Source: Methanomassiliicoccales archaeon
GTDB lineage: Archaea > Thermoplasmatota > Thermoplasmata > Methanomassiliicoccales > JACIVX01
Direction of reading: 5' to 3'
DNA length: 64,000 bases
Assembly (NCBI GenBank): GCA_014361295.1
Contig: JACIVX010000001.1
Span: 817,924-881,923 of the forward strand
Under the pieces are notes generated by a model. It made no database searches. It saw only the letters and a list, made by a program, of their open reading frames with translations, and was not told the origin of the DNA. Of the stretch, positions 25,731 to 35,092 are shown piece by piece (position 1 is the stretch's first letter; every line of letters begins with the position of its first letter). A program made the position numbers and the translations under genes.

Positions 25731-26057
25731 TGGTTTTTTCGGCCGTAATTGTGAAAACTCATTGGAATTCTTTGTTCGGTTTCCAAAGTAAATCCCCGCT
25801 TCGTTTCATGTTTGATAGCGAACAGCAATGTAATATTTATAACTTTATTGAACAAAAAAGTACTATAAAATTACCGCTCGCAAACAATAATATTCAAGTT
25901 CCATACACCAAAACCCAATGTTAGATAATGACGATAAACAGAGTCTTCATTTTTCTATAAAATTAAAGAATTAAGTCATAGGAATGTTCTATGTTCTAAG
26001 CTATAAAATAAAAAGAAATACAAGATGTAAAGAATAGTTACTACCCCAGAGGATCAA
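25731..26057. other. AT-rich divergent intergenic region between trpE and the MBL gene
   Basis: These 327 nt are very AT-rich, with several overlapping TATA-like stretches on both strands, and no convincing gene. It must carry the promoters for the trp operon and for the metallo-beta-lactamase gene. A 16-codon reading frame on the minus strand (25759-25809) with one Trp codon is present but is not convincing as an attenuator. Confidence 0.6.
25830..25843 (-). promoter_or_regulatory. Candidate TATA box of the trp operon
   Basis: On the minus strand GTTATAAATATTAC lies about 100-113 nt upstream of the trpE TTG, predicting a leader of about 75 nt. Composition and place fit an archaeal TATA box. 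No TRP-repressor-like palindrome was obvious to me. Confidence 0.45.
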
Positions 26058-26968
26058 GTGAATGAGATTAATATCAAAGTAAGAAATGGCATCGAGATCT
26101 TCTCAGAAGCGCAGTATTACTTTGATTCCACAAAACTGGGATTATCTGGGATTCATTGTATTTCACACGCACACCTCGATCATTTACCTACGGAGATTCA
26201 TGGCGTAACGGCAATATGCACAGATCTGACTGCCAGCATAGCGAGTATGAGATTAAGGAAGGAGATCAAACCAATTACCTGCTCCCAGGTCAGAATTCTC
26301 AACTCTGGTCATGTACCTGGCGCGTCGATGTTCCTCCTCGAGAACAAACGTAGAATTCTTTACACCGGCGATTTCAGCACGCGAACGAGATTCGGTCTTA
26401 ACGCGGCCATTCCTGTCCAAACAGATGCGATGATCGTCGAAGCAACTTACGGCGATCCGCGATTTATCTTTCCAAAAACAGAGGAGATCATGCATGAGAT
26501 CAGGGATTGGACTGAAGATTCAATCAAACGGGGATTTTCAGTCACCTTCTTTGTGCAACCGTTTGGAAAGGCGCAGGAGTTGATGTCAATCCTTTCTGAT
26601 CGTCAGATATTTGTCCACAGAACAATCGACGATTTGACGCGATTGATCCCCAATATATCAATCCATTATTCTACGCTCTCAGAGACCCCACCATCCGAAC
26701 CATCAATCCAGATTTATCCTATGAGGTATCTAGGTTCAACTCGTATGAGAAATTGGAAAGATGAGCGATCAAAAACAGCAGTCGCCACCGGCATGGCGGT
26801 AGACAAGTGTTTAGAAAGAGCATCGATGTCGATGAAGCATTTCCCTTGTCGGATCATGCAGACTTCGAGGAACTTATCGCCTTTATCGATCGATGCAATC
26901 CCTCTATTGTTTTAACGTATCACGGCCAATCAAGAAGACTATCGAAAGCAATCAAAAAAAATTCTTGA
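26058..26968 (+). pseudogene. Metallo-beta-lactamase-fold nuclease (mRNA 3'-end processing/ExoMBL type) with a single frameshift
   Basis: The frame from 26058 encodes an MBL-fold protein: HAHLDH at residues 37-42, NSGHVPGASM, YTGDFSTR, VEATYGDP. It runs past an ATG(M)A segment and then diverges into an unrelated tail ending at 26915. From about 26807 the -1 frame carries the expected C-terminus (VFRKSIDVDEAFPLSDHADF, then VLTYHGQSRRLSKAIKKNS) to a TGA at 26966-26968. One missing base near 26805-26812 therefore breaks an otherwise intact gene. No slippery heptamer is visible there, so a true mutation or an assembly error is more likely than programmed frameshifting. Relatives are archaeal RNA/DNA exonucleases of the CPSF73/SNM1-like group. 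Confidence 0.85.
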
Positions 26969-27023
26969 TATTGATTCGAGACCATTGATTAAAAATCAGA
27001 CAACCATACGGGATTTTTTATGA

Positions 27024-27980
27024 TCACCACATTTTCGGATACGTGCTGGGTTTCATGAATACCCGCATCGTCTTCGCCGCGATGCCTTCCTTCGCGTTGA
27101 GAATTCTTTCTGCGCTCATCTCAGCAGTCGCGAGAGCGACACCTTCACCTTTTTCCGTCATAATCGCAACCGTACTTCCCTTCATAATCTCGTCATCGAG
27201 ACGCGCAATGCCAACGACTGCTAGATCCGCGCCATGGCAGATCGCATCAACAGCGCTGTCCTTAATGATAATCTTTGGAAGAGGCTCAAGGAGCTTCTCA
27301 AATGGCATGAGAATTTTCTTCATAAAAGAATCATCATCTTCCTCCTTCCAGAATACGAATGCATCCTTAATATCTTGAAGTCTGAAAGACTCTTCTTCCC
27401 TCATATTTCCAGAGCGTACACGTCTCAACTCTTCCATATGCGCTCCCGTTCCTAGAGCTTCGCCGACGTCGTAACAAAGCGTCCTGATATAAGTTCCAGC
27501 GTCGCAGGAAACCCTGAAAAGAATCTCCCTCCCTCTGATCTCAATAATTCTGATCTCGTGGATCTTTCTGACACGCATCTGCCGCTTCACCGCAGATCGC
27601 ACTGGCGGAGTCTGAAAAATTTCACCTACAAAACTCAAAAGAACCTTGCGAATATCTTCTTCTTTCTTTTCCCTGTGCAACTTCATCAAACATACGTACT
27701 CCTTATCAGATCTCAGAGTCAGATCGATCGCTCGGATTGCCTTCCCTGTAGCGATCGGAAGGACCCCGCTGACGTTGGGATCAAGGGTGCCTCCGTGGGC
27801 GACCTTCTTGATCAACAGAATATCTCTAACCCAGGCAGTCACTTGGTGAGATGTGGGCCCGCGCGGCTTATCGAGATTGATCACACCAGCTTCTAAAAGC
27901 TCTTCCACCGATCGAGCCGATGGGGGCTTTCCCCATTTCTCGCTGACGAACGATTCTTCTCTTATGAGCATTCTGGCCAA
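27024..27980 (-). CDS. cbf5: rRNA/tRNA pseudouridine synthase Cbf5 (H/ACA RNP catalytic subunit)
   Basis: This 318-residue TruB-family enzyme has catalytic D67 in HGGTLDPNVSG, the INLDKPRGPTSH motif, SVIRQM-like and AGTYIRTLCYDVG segments, and a C-terminal PUA domain (about 235-310, ending FMKPSTYPKMW). The PUA domain and short N-terminus mark it as archaeal Cbf5 rather than bacterial TruB. The start is a TTG with GGAGG 7 nt upstream; an ATG at 27971 is the alternative. It overlaps cmk by 19 nt and is the last gene of the ribosomal superoperon. Confidence 0.95.
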   Translation of the reverse strand: MARMLIREESFVSEKWGKPPSARSVEELLEAGVINLDKPRGPTSHQVTAWVRDILLIKKVAHGGTLDPNVSGVLPIATGKAIRAIDLTLRSDKEYVCLMKLHREKKEEDIRKVLLSFVGEIFQTPPVRSAVKRQMRVRKIHEIRIIEIRGREILFRVSCDAGTYIRTLCYDVGEALGTGAHMEELRRVRSGNMREEESFRLQDIKDAFVFWKEEDDDSFMKKILMPFEKLLEPLPKIIIKDSAVDAICHGADLAVVGIARLDDEIMKGSTVAIMTEKGEGVALATAEMSAERILNAKEGIAAKTMRVFMKPSTYPKMW

Positions 27981-28510
27981 CCTCTCGCCTCCAGTGCCCT
28001 AATAATTTTCGAAACCACTTCATCAGGTGAGAGGTGTGTTGTGTCAATTACGAGATCATAAAAACTCCTATCAGCTGGATCAAATCCGTAATATCGCTCA
28101 TATCTCGTCGCCTCACATTTCTCCCTTTCGATGATCTTCTTTCTTGCCGCATCACCATCGATCCCATCCCGCATCGAAGCCCTTCTCGATCTTTCATCGA
28201 GTTCCGCATCCAGGTAAATCTTAAAAGCATCGATTCCATTTTTATTCAGAAGATATCCAGTCAATCGTCCCTCAAGAATGATGTTATCATTCTCACGCGC
28301 GATCCGCAACATTTCTTCATCGAGCATTCGATCGAATTGGGCATCCTTTTCCGCCAATTTACCAAATTCCTCAAGACTCAAACCATGTTCTTCAGCCATT
28401 TTTCTAAAGACTGCGCCGGAAACGACATATCTGATTCCGAGCTTATCTGAGAGGAGTTTGCAAACCGTTGTCTTCCCGGAACCTGGGGGGCCGCTGATCG
28501 TGATTCTCAT
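27962..28510 (-). CDS. cmk: Archaeal-type cytidylate kinase
   Basis: A 182-residue P-loop kinase with GPPGSGKTT at residues 7-15, YVVSGAVFRKMA and an R-rich lid. Short archaeal Cmk proteins phosphorylate CMP/dCMP. In many archaea the gene lies between the DUF106 gene and cbf5, as here. Genes for eL34 and eL14, which often intervene, are absent. ATGA overlap with the upstream membrane-protein gene and a 19-nt overlap with cbf5. Confidence 0.93.
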   Translation of the reverse strand: MRITISGPPGSGKTTVCKLLSDKLGIRYVVSGAVFRKMAEEHGLSLEEFGKLAEKDAQFDRMLDEEMLRIARENDNIILEGRLTGYLLNKNGIDAFKIYLDAELDERSRRASMRDGIDGDAARKKIIEREKCEATRYERYYGFDPADRSFYDLVIDTTHLSPDEVVSKIIRALEARGWPECS

Positions 28511-29157
28511 TTTGCATCGGCCTTCATCTGTTTCAAGCGCTTCTTAAATGAGAAATACCTGAGTATTCTTGCGAGCACCTGACCGAATGGCACGCTGATG
28601 AGCGAATACAGAAGTATCCAGCTTGGCAGAACATAAACGGCATTCATGTCTGCATTGAACGACCATGGTACAGCGAAGTGAGCGCTGTTGATATTAATCA
28701 TAAAGACCGATAACCATGCAAAAATGGGAACGACAATAATCATCGTAATCGGGAGGAGTTTCAATTGAGACGTTGAGACCTCCATCGATTTTTGAAGTAT
28801 TTTTGGCTGCTGCTCTGTAAGCTTCTTGATCTTATACGTGTTGTTCTCCATTCGGGCCTGCCTTAACTCCTTGTTAAAAGCGGCGACAATCTTTTGGCTT
28901 TTCACCTGTTCCACATAATCAACCATGAAATGCCTGATGATGATCGTAAGACCGGTCATGATGATACCAGCAAGAAAGAGTGTGACAACAGGATATTGTC
29001 CGCTGAATCCGATAATTGGCTCAAGTCCGTAGCCGACAATTTGCCCGAGACCATTTCTCAGACTCGGATCAAATAGAATGAAAAGGGCCAGTACGAAAAC
29101 GAGAATTGTTGTGATCCTCGGCATGCCACTTTGGGTTTGAGAGGGATTTGGCACCAT
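28507..29157 (-). CDS. DUF106 membrane protein, Oxa1/EMC3/TMCO1-like insertase
   Basis: This 216-residue protein has an N-terminal helix (about 15-30), a second helix (~55-75), a cytoplasmic charged coiled-coil (~78-125, containing QKIVAAFNKELRQARM) and two or three more helices after residue 130. This is the topology of archaeal DUF106 proteins, which structural work places in the Oxa1 superfamily with EMC3 and TMCO1. It probably helps insert membrane proteins co-translationally. The location directly after secY in the ribosomal superoperon supports that. Confidence 0.9.
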   Translation of the reverse strand: MVPNPSQTQSGMPRITTILVFVLALFILFDPSLRNGLGQIVGYGLEPIIGFSGQYPVVTLFLAGIIMTGLTIIIRHFMVDYVEQVKSQKIVAAFNKELRQARMENNTYKIKKLTEQQPKILQKSMEVSTSQLKLLPITMIIVVPIFAWLSVFMININSAHFAVPWSFNADMNAVYVLPSWILLYSLISVPFGQVLARILRYFSFKKRLKQMKADAK

Positions 29158-30743
29158 TATTCACCTCCGAAAAACTGTCTCAATACGGGATGCATCTCCA
29201 TCATCTGCTCTCTGCCGATAGCTTCGTAGAACTGTATCAAGATTCCGACTGTGAGAAGAACGCCGGTACCACTTGCGTTCCCGACGGTTCCGATGAGATC
29301 CGCGATCGCAGCTAGCGCCCCAACAAGCGCACCGCTGATAATCGTCACCACAGGAATATATCTTTCAAGTACTCGCCGGAGCACTCTCGGATCTCTTCTG
29401 AAACCTGGAATCTGCAACCCAGATGATTCGATTTGCCTCGCAACAGCCTCAGGTCCCATATTTGTCGTTTCGATCCAGAACTTTGCAAAAATAATCGAGC
29501 CTACGACCATCACACCAAGATAAACAATAACGTGCAGCGCGATTTGTAAACTATCGTGTCCCGCGGCTAAATGTCCGTATCTCTCAGGACTCAAGATTGG
29601 TAGCAACCAGTCTCCAAGCCCTCTTGGCGTCGAAAGATACCACGCTAGCCCGCCCGCTGGGTATGTACTTCCGGGCTCATAAAATCCTATCCACCATTGC
29701 CCCCCGATCAGAGGAAGACCTCTGAACGATGGATTGTTCCAGAGAAGCATCGAAAACATGCTGACGTTCGCAAGCAACGCCGCCATAAGGATGACTGGAA
29801 TGTTTGAGGCGTAGATGAGCTTGATCGGATAACGGCCCCTGGCACCCCTTGCAGTCCCGTGAGCAAGTGGAAGTTCGATACGCGTCGATTCAACATAGGC
29901 AACAAAAAGGAAAATCGCGATCGTGCCGATCAGGGCAACCATGGGATTCGGGTTCTGTAAGAGAATTCTTTCGTATCCGCCTCCGGCGAGCCCTGCGGCT
30001 GAAGTGTTCTGAAGGATGTAGATCGTTTTTGGGATTGTACCTGCTGGCGGATTATTGATGCTTATTGGCAGATTCGGATCCACCGGTTGCCAGTTGACGG
30101 TACCCGTGAAGATCGCTTCCGCGACGCCAGCGGCGATAAAGAGAGAAATGCCGCTACCAATCCCCCATTTCGAAACGACTTCGTCCATAAGGAAGACAAG
30201 ATAGGATCCGATGAAAAGCTGAAGAACGATGACGAATCTCGCGAAATTAAGACCACTCAATATTCCGCCACTTCCGAAGATTCCTTCCAGATTATGGACG
30301 AATGTTTCCGAAGGCACGAGATACCCGAAAACCTGCGGCACCGCTTCAACAATGATCATGATGAGGACGAGGAATTTCTGCGTGCTCTGATAGACCGCCT
30401 TATCCTCATCATTCCTGAGATCCAGCTTAATGATTTTCGCACCGACGAAGAGTTGCATGATAATCGAACCAGTCACGATCGGTCCGATACCAAGGTGCAT
30501 CAGTGATCCCTGAGCTCCAGCGAGTATTGCCCTGTACTGGGCAAACAGGTCAATCGTTTGAGTTTGATCTAGACCATAGATATAGACATTGGTCATGATG
30601 AAGTAAAAAACAAGGATGATGATGACCCACATCATCTTCGTTCTAAAATGGACATGGCCTTCAGGTCGAGAAACAGCAGGCAACCTATCGGTGAGGGGTT
30701 TCAACTTATACAGTCTGCTTTTTTCCCCTTCAGCCATGTCCAT
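29157..30743 (-). CDS. secY: Protein translocase subunit SecY
   Basis: This 528-residue protein has ten hydrophobic helices and the SecY motifs: YIYGLDQTQ, GIGSGISLFI after helix 4, and a plug-region segment near the start. It is the pore of the Sec translocon. An insertion of about 60 residues between helices 5 and 7 (GTIPKTIYILQNTS... and the external WWIGFYEPGSTYPAGGLAWYLS loop) makes it longer than bacterial SecY but normal for Euryarchaeota. Adenylate kinase, which often follows secY, is missing here. Confidence 0.96.
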   Translation of the reverse strand: MDMAEGEKSRLYKLKPLTDRLPAVSRPEGHVHFRTKMMWVIIILVFYFIMTNVYIYGLDQTQTIDLFAQYRAILAGAQGSLMHLGIGPIVTGSIIMQLFVGAKIIKLDLRNDEDKAVYQSTQKFLVLIMIIVEAVPQVFGYLVPSETFVHNLEGIFGSGGILSGLNFARFVIVLQLFIGSYLVFLMDEVVSKWGIGSGISLFIAAGVAEAIFTGTVNWQPVDPNLPISINNPPAGTIPKTIYILQNTSAAGLAGGGYERILLQNPNPMVALIGTIAIFLFVAYVESTRIELPLAHGTARGARGRYPIKLIYASNIPVILMAALLANVSMFSMLLWNNPSFRGLPLIGGQWWIGFYEPGSTYPAGGLAWYLSTPRGLGDWLLPILSPERYGHLAAGHDSLQIALHVIVYLGVMVVGSIIFAKFWIETTNMGPEAVARQIESSGLQIPGFRRDPRVLRRVLERYIPVVTIISGALVGALAAIADLIGTVGNASGTGVLLTVGILIQFYEAIGREQMMEMHPVLRQFFGGE

Positions 30744-30755
30744 CCCAGAGCATCG

Positions 30756-31181
30756 CTACGGTTGAATAACGGAGCCGCCTGCGGCTTCAATCTTCTCCCG
30801 TGCAAGTTCCGAACAATCGGCCACGATGACATCGATCGGTTCGATGATTTTCCCTGAGCCAAGGAGTTTGTCAACACCCATCTTTGTCAAATTCACCGTG
30901 ACCTTCCCATCCTTTCTCTCAGCAAAACCGTCCGCGATCAACTTGTTTATATTCTCCTGGATCTCGCCGACATTCATCGCAATCTTGGCAGCCACGATGC
31001 TCTGAGGTCTCTTGAAACCATGTCGGCCGAAATGATCTGGATCGTATTTCAACATATACATGACTTTATGTTTGTGAAGACCCGCGTTACCGCGACCTCC
31101 TCGGAGGCCCGCACCGCGCCCCGCCTTCTTGCCGCGTCCGTGTGTGCGGCTTCCCCTGAATTTCTTAGTCCTGCTTGGCAT
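30756..31181 (-). CDS. rpl15: Ribosomal protein uL15
   Basis: A 141-residue large-subunit protein, with the Arg/Gly-rich N-terminus RKTKKFRGSRTHGRGKKAGRGAG-like (SRTKKFRGSRTHGRG visible) and a C-terminal globular domain ending DCSELAREKIEAAGGSV. Position between uL30 and secY is the standard archaeal order. Confidence 0.96.
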   Translation of the reverse strand: MPSRTKKFRGSRTHGRGKKAGRGAGLRGGRGNAGLHKHKVMYMLKYDPDHFGRHGFKRPQSIVAAKIAMNVGEIQENINKLIADGFAERKDGKVTVNLTKMGVDKLLGSGKIIEPIDVIVADCSELAREKIEAAGGSVIQP

Positions 31182-31191
31182 TGGACATCAC

Positions 31192-31659
31192 CTAGAGCAT
31201 TCTCTCAATCAATTCGTTGATCTTCTCTCCGCGGTATCCAAGAGCGCCCCCGTTGGTAAATGACCTCTTGTTGCCGCCGTATCCCTTCCGCGGGGGATTG
31301 AGCCTAAAGACAGGTTTCACATCAACAAGGTCCGAATATTTCACCTCGTCTTTAGCCACGCTTTTTGCGAATGAGATGATCGATGTGAATTTCGAATGAT
31401 TCTGAATATATAGATCGTCGATCGGCTTGTCCCCCTTGAGTCGTCCCCTGAATTTGATCATTCTCGCAAGAGTTTCACTGTTCACTTCGCCCCATGTGAT
31501 ATAGTCCTTCGCTTTCTGTAGCATTCCCTTAATGCTATCCGTCTCCGGAACAACAACGCAGTGATTGGGGCGGGTAAGATTTAGCATCCGCATCGTGTCC
31601 TCGATCTCCTTCTTAACACCAGCGTGTCCTCGTACTCTGATCACAGCGTAGGCCACCAC
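31192..31659 (-). CDS. rpl30: Ribosomal protein uL30 (archaeal long form)
   Basis: A 155-residue protein whose N-terminal ~60 residues (AVIRVRGHAGVKKEIEDTMR...) are the core also found in bacterial L30. The C-terminal half is the archaeal/eukaryotic extension ending GYRGEKINELIERML. It follows uS5 with 1 nt between stop and start. Confidence 0.96.
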   Translation of the reverse strand: MVAYAVIRVRGHAGVKKEIEDTMRMLNLTRPNHCVVVPETDSIKGMLQKAKDYITWGEVNSETLARMIKFRGRLKGDKPIDDLYIQNHSKFTSIISFAKSVAKDEVKYSDLVDVKPVFRLNPPRKGYGGNKRSFTNGGALGYRGEKINELIERML

Positions 31660-31660
31660 A

Positions 31661-32362
31661 TCATCCCTCCTGCCCTGTTATTTCCCGCTGTTGATCCATA
31701 TTTGCATCATGTTCTGGAAAATGAACCATGACACGACCACTCATGATCTTCAAGCGTTTCTCTTGTTCTTCAGTGATCCTGAGGACGGATGTCTTCATGA
31801 GGGCATCGAATGTCGCTAGGGCATAATTGACCGTCGTTTTTGTATGGCCACGCGCAAATCCCCATGCATCCTTGATACCAGCAAGTTGCAAGATGATTTT
31901 TGCGACGTCTCCTACAGCTAGCGAAACACCCCTAGGAGCAGGTTTGAATGTCACCTCAACAGACCCTGCCTTTCCGACAACCATAAACGGTAATGAATGA
32001 GGTGTGCCGCATCCGCACTCCCAAGATCCGCATCCTCTCTTTATCTCGATGATATTCAATTTCGCGTTGTCAATCGCTTTCCTAATTGCAGGACCGACCT
32101 CTTTGCCCTTTGCCCTGCCAACACCTACGAAACCATCGCCGTTACCGACTGCGACAGTAATCGCGAATTTCACTCTTCTGCCCGAGTCGGTCATTCGCTG
32201 GACCATGTTGACGTCGATGACCTCATCTTTCAGATCGGGAAGGAGGACGTCGACGATTTCAGGTTCGCGAAGTGGGAGCTTTGTTGCAAGTGCATCGCTC
32301 ATCGATGTGATCTCGCCGTTCATGACCATCTTGCCTAGTTTTGTCTTCGGCGTCCATTCCAT
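31661..32362 (-). CDS. rps5: Ribosomal protein uS5
   Basis: A 233-residue small-subunit protein. It has the [21 protein letters not shown] double-stranded-RNA-binding domain and the archaeal-specific [14 protein letters not shown] insert between the two domains; the three cysteines there ([10 protein letters not shown]) are typical of archaeal uS5. It directly follows uL18 with no gap between the genes. Confidence 0.97.
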   Translation of the reverse strand: MEWTPKTKLGKMVMNGEITSMSDALATKLPLREPEIVDVLLPDLKDEVIDVNMVQRMTDSGRRVKFAITVAVGNGDGFVGVGRAKGKEVGPAIRKAIDNAKLNIIEIKRGCGSWECGCGTPHSLPFMVVGKAGSVEVTFKPAPRGVSLAVGDVAKIILQLAGIKDAWGFARGHTKTTVNYALATFDALMKTSVLRITEEQEKRLKIMSGRVMVHFPEHDANMDQQREITGQEG

Positions 32363-32863
32363 TTACTCCACCTCCATTTTCTTTTTGATATCTTCGACGA
32401 GTTTCTCGACGCCCTCCCCGATGTGCTGACCTTTGATTCTCTCGTCCGAAGGAAGAATCTCTTCGCCATGAGGAACCTCAATACCCGCATCGAGAATTCC
32501 TTTCAACGCAGCGAAACACGAGGCACCCCTCGCCGGATCTCGCAAACCAATATCTAGAACCGCCTGATCGATTCCTTTCTTCTTTGCTCTCAGTGCGGCG
32601 AGGTATCCTGTCAGATAAGCTGCAGGTGTGTTTCCAGTTGAGAGATTCCAGCCAAGCTTGATCAGTTCCCTCGAGTGCGCTTGTGCGGTCACTCGATCGC
32701 CAATAGGATCGAATTCAATGAACTGCACACTCGCATTTCTCAACGAGATCCTGACGACAGCTCTCGGAACCCCTGCCCTTAGCAATCTCGCCCTTTGTCG
32801 ATAGTCTGTTCTGCCTTCTCGCCTTCGTCGGAATGGCACTTTATATCGAGGTCCGTGAGCCAT
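32363..32863 (-). CDS. rpl18: Ribosomal protein uL18
   Basis: A 166-residue 5S-rRNA-binding protein with [15 protein letters not shown] near the start and the [20 protein letters not shown] core. The stop abuts uS5 and the start overlaps the eL19 stop by 1 nt. Confidence 0.97.
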   Translation of the reverse strand: MAHGPRYKVPFRRRREGRTDYRQRARLLRAGVPRAVVRISLRNASVQFIEFDPIGDRVTAQAHSRELIKLGWNLSTGNTPAAYLTGYLAALRAKKKGIDQAVLDIGLRDPARGASCFAALKGILDAGIEVPHGEEILPSDERIKGQHIGEGVEKLVEDIKKKMEVE

Positions 32864-33318
32864 TAGTTGCCCTCCTTGAGATGTCCTTCCATTTTGAGAT
32901 GGGTGATCAAATGAGTCTTGCTTTTAAACATTCCGCCTTTAGCCTTCATATAGAACTCTCTGTAAACAGCCCTGCTGATCTTGCCTTCATCCCTCAATTC
33001 CTTAAGCGTTCTTCTGATCGGTCTGATAGTCTGAATCCACTGCCTTTTTTCGGGCGTTCTCGCACCTGCAGCGCCCTTTCTACTGCCAGGACCCCTTCGT
33101 CTTCCCTTTTCTTTTTGGGCAGCCCTGTATCTTGCTCTTGCTCGTGAAATTCCTCTTTTTGGAAGAGCGACGATTGCTCCAGAATCAATCGCAGTTCGGA
33201 TATCGGCACGGGTGATCGCGTCCGCGATATCCTCAATTCGATTCGGATCGATCCAAACCCTGTTAATCCCACATCCAAGGATCTCTGCCGCAATCCGTCT
33301 TTGATTTTTCAGGTTCAT
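32863..33318 (-). CDS. rpl19e: Ribosomal protein eL19
   Basis: A 151-residue protein found only in archaea and eukaryotes. It has [17 protein letters not shown] at the start, RVWIDPNRI and a very basic central region ([18 protein letters not shown]) followed by the long C-terminal helix. I used the ATG at 33318 because it matches the conserved N-terminus and directly follows the eL32 stop; the frame continues upstream to 33372 without homology. Confidence 0.96.
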   Translation of the reverse strand: MNLKNQRRIAAEILGCGINRVWIDPNRIEDIADAITRADIRTAIDSGAIVALPKRGISRARARYRAAQKEKGRRRGPGSRKGAAGARTPEKRQWIQTIRPIRRTLKELRDEGKISRAVYREFYMKAKGGMFKSKTHLITHLKMEGHLKEGN

Positions 33319-33319
33319 A

Positions 33320-34132
33320 TCATCCCGTCCTGTTGAGAATCCTGATTCCAAGCTGATCTGCCTTGCTTTCAATCTCTATTCGCTTCTTATAGCCGACCGT
33401 ACTGCCGATTCTCACAGCCTGCCGCTTTGGATCGATTCCTTCAAGCTGTGAAGGGTTGTAAACCATGACTTCTTCAAAGCCAGATGGATGCAATCCGCGT
33501 ACTTTTTTCGGCCCGCGGTATCCGATCGACACAACAGGAGGCCTATATTTGTAATGCCGCCGCATCTTGCTATGCAGACCGCGGGGCTTCCTCCATTTTT
33601 CACCGAGTCTCTTGTACCTGAACCATTCCTGTCTAAGAAACGCTGGTCTTCTCTCTGAGATTTTACGTCTCAACGCAAGCAATTTCGCGATTGTTGGATC
33701 GAGGGCAGGTTTTGCCTTGACGAGATAACCACCCTTCTCGACGATCGCCGCTTCTTTTGCCGATACTTCTGCTTCTTCAATGATGACCTCTTCAGCTTTA
33801 TTCTCTTGCTCAGCACCCTTTTCCTTCTCGATTTCTTCTTCTTTTGTCTTCTCGACGACCACTTCCTCAGGCACCTTTTCTTCTTCCCTAGATTCGGGTA
33901 CTGATTCCTCAAGAATCCCTCGTTCTTCAATGACCTCAATCCAATGCTCGGCGATCTTTGGACCGACGCCTTTTAGGCGGTCAATTATCTCTTTCTTTCG
34001 CTCCTCATCATATAACGCATCAAGGAGGTCTGAGAGCGTTCTGATTCCCATCGCTTCGAGTTCTTCCTTGTATTCATCTTTATAATATGGTAATTCTGAA
34101 ATTTCCCTGATTTCCCCTTCATGCTTGCTCAT
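33320..34132 (-). CDS. rpl32e: Ribosomal protein eL32 with N-terminal helix-hairpin-helix extension
   Basis: A 270-residue protein, about twice the core eL32 length. Residues 1-70 contain a helix-hairpin-helix-like unit (RLKGVGPKIAEHWIE). About 75-135 is a Glu/Lys-rich low-complexity linker, and 140-270 is the eL32 core (RPAFLRQEWFRYKRLG, WRKPRGLHSKMRRHYKY). Extended eL32 proteins are known in halophilic and some other euryarchaea. The extension may contact rRNA or other factors. It overlaps uL6 by 4 nt (ATGA). Confidence 0.95.
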   Translation of the reverse strand: MSKHEGEIREISELPYYKDEYKEELEAMGIRTLSDLLDALYDEERKKEIIDRLKGVGPKIAEHWIEVIEERGILEESVPESREEEKVPEEVVVEKTKEEEIEKEKGAEQENKAEEVIIEEAEVSAKEAAIVEKGGYLVKAKPALDPTIAKLLALRRKISERRPAFLRQEWFRYKRLGEKWRKPRGLHSKMRRHYKYRPPVVSIGYRGPKKVRGLHPSGFEEVMVYNPSQLEGIDPKRQAVRIGSTVGYKKRIEIESKADQLGIRILNRTG

Positions 34133-34680
34133 TGACTCATCCTCCTCGCTTTTTCAACAATGTAAATGCCATCCTGGAAGACCCTCGAATCGTATCCTTT
34201 GATAGCTGTAGCACGTTCGATATTTGCAGCTGTCTGGGAAACTGCTTCGATATCGATTCCAGTCAAAATCACTTCATTACCTTTGACAGCGATCTTCGTA
34301 TCGCCGACGATATTCGCTTTGCGGGGTGTCCTCTCGCCGAGGAAATTTTCTATGATGAACTTATCCCCTTTCACATATGCCTTGATTGGAAAGTGCGAAT
34401 ACACGATCTTCATCTTGTATTCAAATCCATGCAGCACCCCTTCAACCATATTTTTAATATGTGCTGCGAAGGTTCCGACGAGAGCCCGCTCCTTTTTGCG
34501 CGGAAACTCGCAATGAACAATGATCTCTCCATCTGATTTCGTGATCTGAACCCGTGGATGAGCCAATCTCCTGGTGAGCTTTCCTTTTGGACCTGAAACT
34601 GTTACGTTTCCGTCAGAGAGCTCGATCGTAACTCCGCCAGGAATGCTGACGACTTCTTCAACTACACCAGTAACTACCAT
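34129..34680 (-). CDS. rpl6: Ribosomal protein uL6
   Basis: This 183-residue protein has two uL6 repeats. IPGGVTIELSDGNVTVSGPKGKL opens the first, and the GEFL-like NFLGERTPRKA motif marks the second. The ATG at 34680 is preceded by GAGGATGAGGAT; starting at the upstream in-frame codon (34722) would overlap uS8. Confidence 0.96.
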   Translation of the reverse strand: MVVTGVVEEVVSIPGGVTIELSDGNVTVSGPKGKLTRRLAHPRVQITKSDGEIIVHCEFPRKKERALVGTFAAHIKNMVEGVLHGFEYKMKIVYSHFPIKAYVKGDKFIIENFLGERTPRKANIVGDTKIAVKGNEVILTGIDIEAVSQTAANIERATAIKGYDSRVFQDGIYIVEKARRMSQ

Positions 34681-34690
34681 ATCCTCATCC

Positions 34691-35080
34691 TCAGTAAACA
34701 AAAGCGAGGAGCTTTCCCCCAATGCCCAACTCTTTTGCCTTCACATGACTGACAACGCCTTTCGTGGTTGTCAGAATGAGAACGCCGAAGTCCTGAGCTG
34801 GCAGATACCTCGCTTCAAATTTTTCCAGATCATTCTTCTTCACTGAATATCTCGGCTTAATCACACCGCAGTTGTTAATTCTTCCGTGCAATTTCACTCT
34901 GAATATCCCGGCCTTTCCATCTTCGATGAATTCAAACTGATTGATATACCCTGATTCCTGCATGACCTTGAGCACTCTGCCGATGAGCTTCGAGGACGGT
35001 CTAATCACACACTCCTGCTTGCCCACGAGTGCCGCATTCTTTATCGTTGCCATTGCATCATTCAGCGGATCGTTCTGCAT
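34691..35080 (-). CDS. rps8: Ribosomal protein uS8
   Basis: A 129-residue small-subunit protein starting [17 protein letters not shown] with the conserved C-terminal [26 protein letters not shown]. It binds the central domain of 16S rRNA. It lies 12 nt after the uS14 stop. Confidence 0.97.
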   Translation of the reverse strand: MQNDPLNDAMATIKNAALVGKQECVIRPSSKLIGRVLKVMQESGYINQFEFIEDGKAGIFRVKLHGRINNCGVIKPRYSVKKNDLEKFEARYLPAQDFGVLILTTTKGVVSHVKAKELGIGGKLLAFVY

Positions 35081-35092
35081 AATTTCACCACC

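Noticed and set aside
25759-25809. 16-codon minus-strand frame in the trp leader with one Trp codon, as a possible attenuator peptide
   Set aside because: Only one Trp codon, no paired hairpins or terminator alternative visible, and no good ribosome site; bacterial-type attenuation is not expected in archaea.
26800-26815. Programmed -1 frameshift site in the MBL nuclease gene
   Set aside because: No X-XXY-YYZ slippery heptamer or downstream pseudoknot visible; a base loss or sequencing error is simpler.
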